Source: Bacteroidota bacterium (GTDB lineage Bacteria > Bacteroidota > Ignavibacteria > Kapaibacteriales > UBA2268). From it: a stretch of DNA of 33,656 nucleotides. The notes beneath the pieces were generated by a model that searched no databases, had not been told where the DNA came from, and saw only the letters and a program-made list of their open reading frames with translations. The stretch covers positions 1 to 33,656 of the forward strand of contig WRLB01000014.1 in assembly GCA_009777815.1 (NCBI GenBank), written 5' to 3'. Both the position numbers and the translations under genes were made by a program. This document shows positions 32,937 through 33,656 of the stretch, piece by piece. Numbering within the stretch: position 1 is the stretch's first letter; each line of letters opens with the position of its first letter.

Positions 32937-33428
32937 ATGAAAAATATACTTTTATTGCTTTTTTTAATATTTCCAAGTTATAATTCTATTGCACAAAATA
33001 CACTTAATTATTCTGCTAATAGTACTTCGAGCAGCAATTTAATAGAAATTAACTATAATGATTCTGTTTCTATTGATTATGTTGTTGGTGAGGCAATTTC
33101 TACTAATTCTTATCTAATTACTATTCCGTTAGCAAATCTTGTAGATTCTTTTGACAATATATACCAATATGATGCTTATTACTTTAAGATATTTCCTAAT
33201 CCAGCGACTAATTACATTATAATTTCTTTTCCTATTAGCGATAATTATGATATTGATTTGTTAGATAATGCAGGAAAAACTATAGGGAATATTTGTTCTG
33301 ATGAAATTAATTCAGATGAAAATTGTTATTTATCAATAGAGGATTTTAATTTGCCGAGTGGTCCATATTACCTTCATATCCAATCTAAAAAAATTAATAC
33401 GTTTTTAAGTTTTATAATACAGAAATAA
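32937..33428 (+). CDS. Small secreted protein with T9SS sorting domain
   Basis: 163 residues: signal peptide (ILLLLFLIFPSYNSIAQ), a short middle with NSTSSSNLIEINYNDSVSID then YVVGEAIS, and a type A sorting domain (FKIFPNPATNYIIISF, YDIDLLDNAGKTI, LPSGPYYLHIQSK, SFIIQ). The middle resembles short Bacteroidota proteins of the form 'sAGNS...sYxIGExx', whose function is unknown. Nearly half of the protein is sorting signal, so the mature surface product may be a peptide of about 60 residues. It is divergent from rseP and followed by a REP-like repeat. Confidence 0.75.
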   Translation: MKNILLLLFLIFPSYNSIAQNTLNYSANSTSSSNLIEINYNDSVSIDYVVGEAISTNSYLITIPLANLVDSFDNIYQYDAYYFKIFPNPATNYIIISFPISDNYDIDLLDNAGKTIGNICSDEINSDENCYLSIEDFNLPSGPYYLHIQSKKINTFLSFIIQK

Positions 33429-33464
33429 GGCAACCCCTAAAAATAAAACTTTACATATTCTGTT

Positions 33465-33488
33465 ATACTAAACTTGTTTCTGCATAAT
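33465..33488 (-). repeat. REP-like dispersed repeat copy
   Basis: TATACTAAACTTGTTTCTGC then ATAA, minus-strand member of the family, after the small T9SS gene. Confidence 0.5.
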
Positions 33489-33528
33489 ATTTTTAGAGAT
33501 ATCTATAATGTTTCACAAAAAAAAACCT

Positions 33529-33536
33529 TATTTTTG
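33529..33536 (+). promoter_or_regulatory. -7 promoter box for the last partial gene
   Basis: TATTTTTG after AAAAAAACCT, 24 bases before ATG 33561. Confidence 0.6.
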
Positions 33537-33560
33537 TAAAAAATATAAAAGAATTAAATT

Positions 33561-33656
33561 ATGTTTAGATTAACAAAAATAGTAAAAACTTTATTAGTAA
33601 TTAACGCTGCTGTATTTTTTCTTGAAATGCTTTTTAACGGCTCAATTATAGAAACG
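33561..33656 (+). CDS. Start of a probable rhomboid-family intramembrane protease
   Basis: Only the first 32 residues are in the window. MFRLTKIVKTLLVINAAVFF followed by LEMLF has the short basic start plus 'VxxLLxINxxVFxLxxL' first helix common to rhomboid serine proteases of Bacteroidota. The catalytic Ser (GxSG) and His lie beyond the window edge, so the call rests on the first helix alone. Another small membrane protein is possible. It has a good promoter 24 bases upstream. Confidence 0.5.
   Translation, partial: MFRLTKIVKTLLVINAAVFFLEMLFNGSIIET

Overview
This AT-rich window looks like a chromosomal segment of an FCB-group bacterium (Bacteroidota or a close relative), probably anaerobic or fermentative. 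The evidence is: type IX secretion (T9SS) C-terminal sorting domains on several secreted proteins; a TANNTTTG-type -7 promoter box, most often TATTTTTG, in front of most genes; few Shine-Dalgarno sites; Bacteroidota-style FtsH, PlsX, RseP, AroA and DUF2279 proteins; and an [FeFe]-hydrogenase-like protein. No phage, CRISPR array, integrase or intact insertion sequence was seen.

Layout. 1-728: tail of a gene, a strong terminator and a gene-poor stretch with a probable decayed transposase fragment. 729-4436 (+): GT-C-type membrane glycosyltransferase, proline dehydrogenase and EPSP synthase. 4501-7497 (-): an IgGFc-binding-like secreted protein and glycine cleavage H protein. 7743-15176 (+): a giant secreted subtilase and a BspA-like leucine-rich-repeat protein whose 5' end carries a G10 tract inside nested hairpins. 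15254-18788 (-): ftsH, then rpmF-plsX. 18892-21502 (-): two tandem GLUG-repeat secreted proteins. 21585-24007: a beta-propeller-like secreted protein (+) and a DUF2279 protein (-). 24201-26474 (+): an isolated rplP-rpmC pair, the hydrogenase-like gene and tRNA-Val(GAC). 26567-30979 (-): rimM, a truncated mutS, a lipoprotein with a T9SS domain, and a thiolase. 31115-31269: a 155-bp nested palindrome. 31458-32840 (-): rseP. 32937-end (+): a small T9SS-sorted protein and the start of a rhomboid-like gene.

How it fits together. Most of the unusual gene content is cell-surface or secreted: five large secreted proteins, of which two have clear sorting domains, plus a lipoprotein and a small protein that also have them. 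Housekeeping genes sit between them in short transcription units, each with its own promoter. A short REP-like palindromic repeat (GATGCTGAA-5 nt-TTCAGCATGAC type) is scattered through the intergenic gaps, and one copy forms the 3' end of the truncated mutS.

The best candidates for undescribed biology are: (1) the G10 tract at 12249-12258 in mutually exclusive hairpins, which keeps a promoter-proximal ATG one base out of frame with the BspA-like protein; (2) the 155-bp element at 31115-31269, with 44-nt imperfect inverted arms and 16-mer palindromes repeated every 21 bp; (3) mutS cut off at a dispersed repeat, with no ATPase half in the window; and (4) an S10-operon fragment reduced to rplP-rpmC, with a promoter-upstream sequence shared with a transposase remnant. 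All calls are from reading the sequence; no database search was run.
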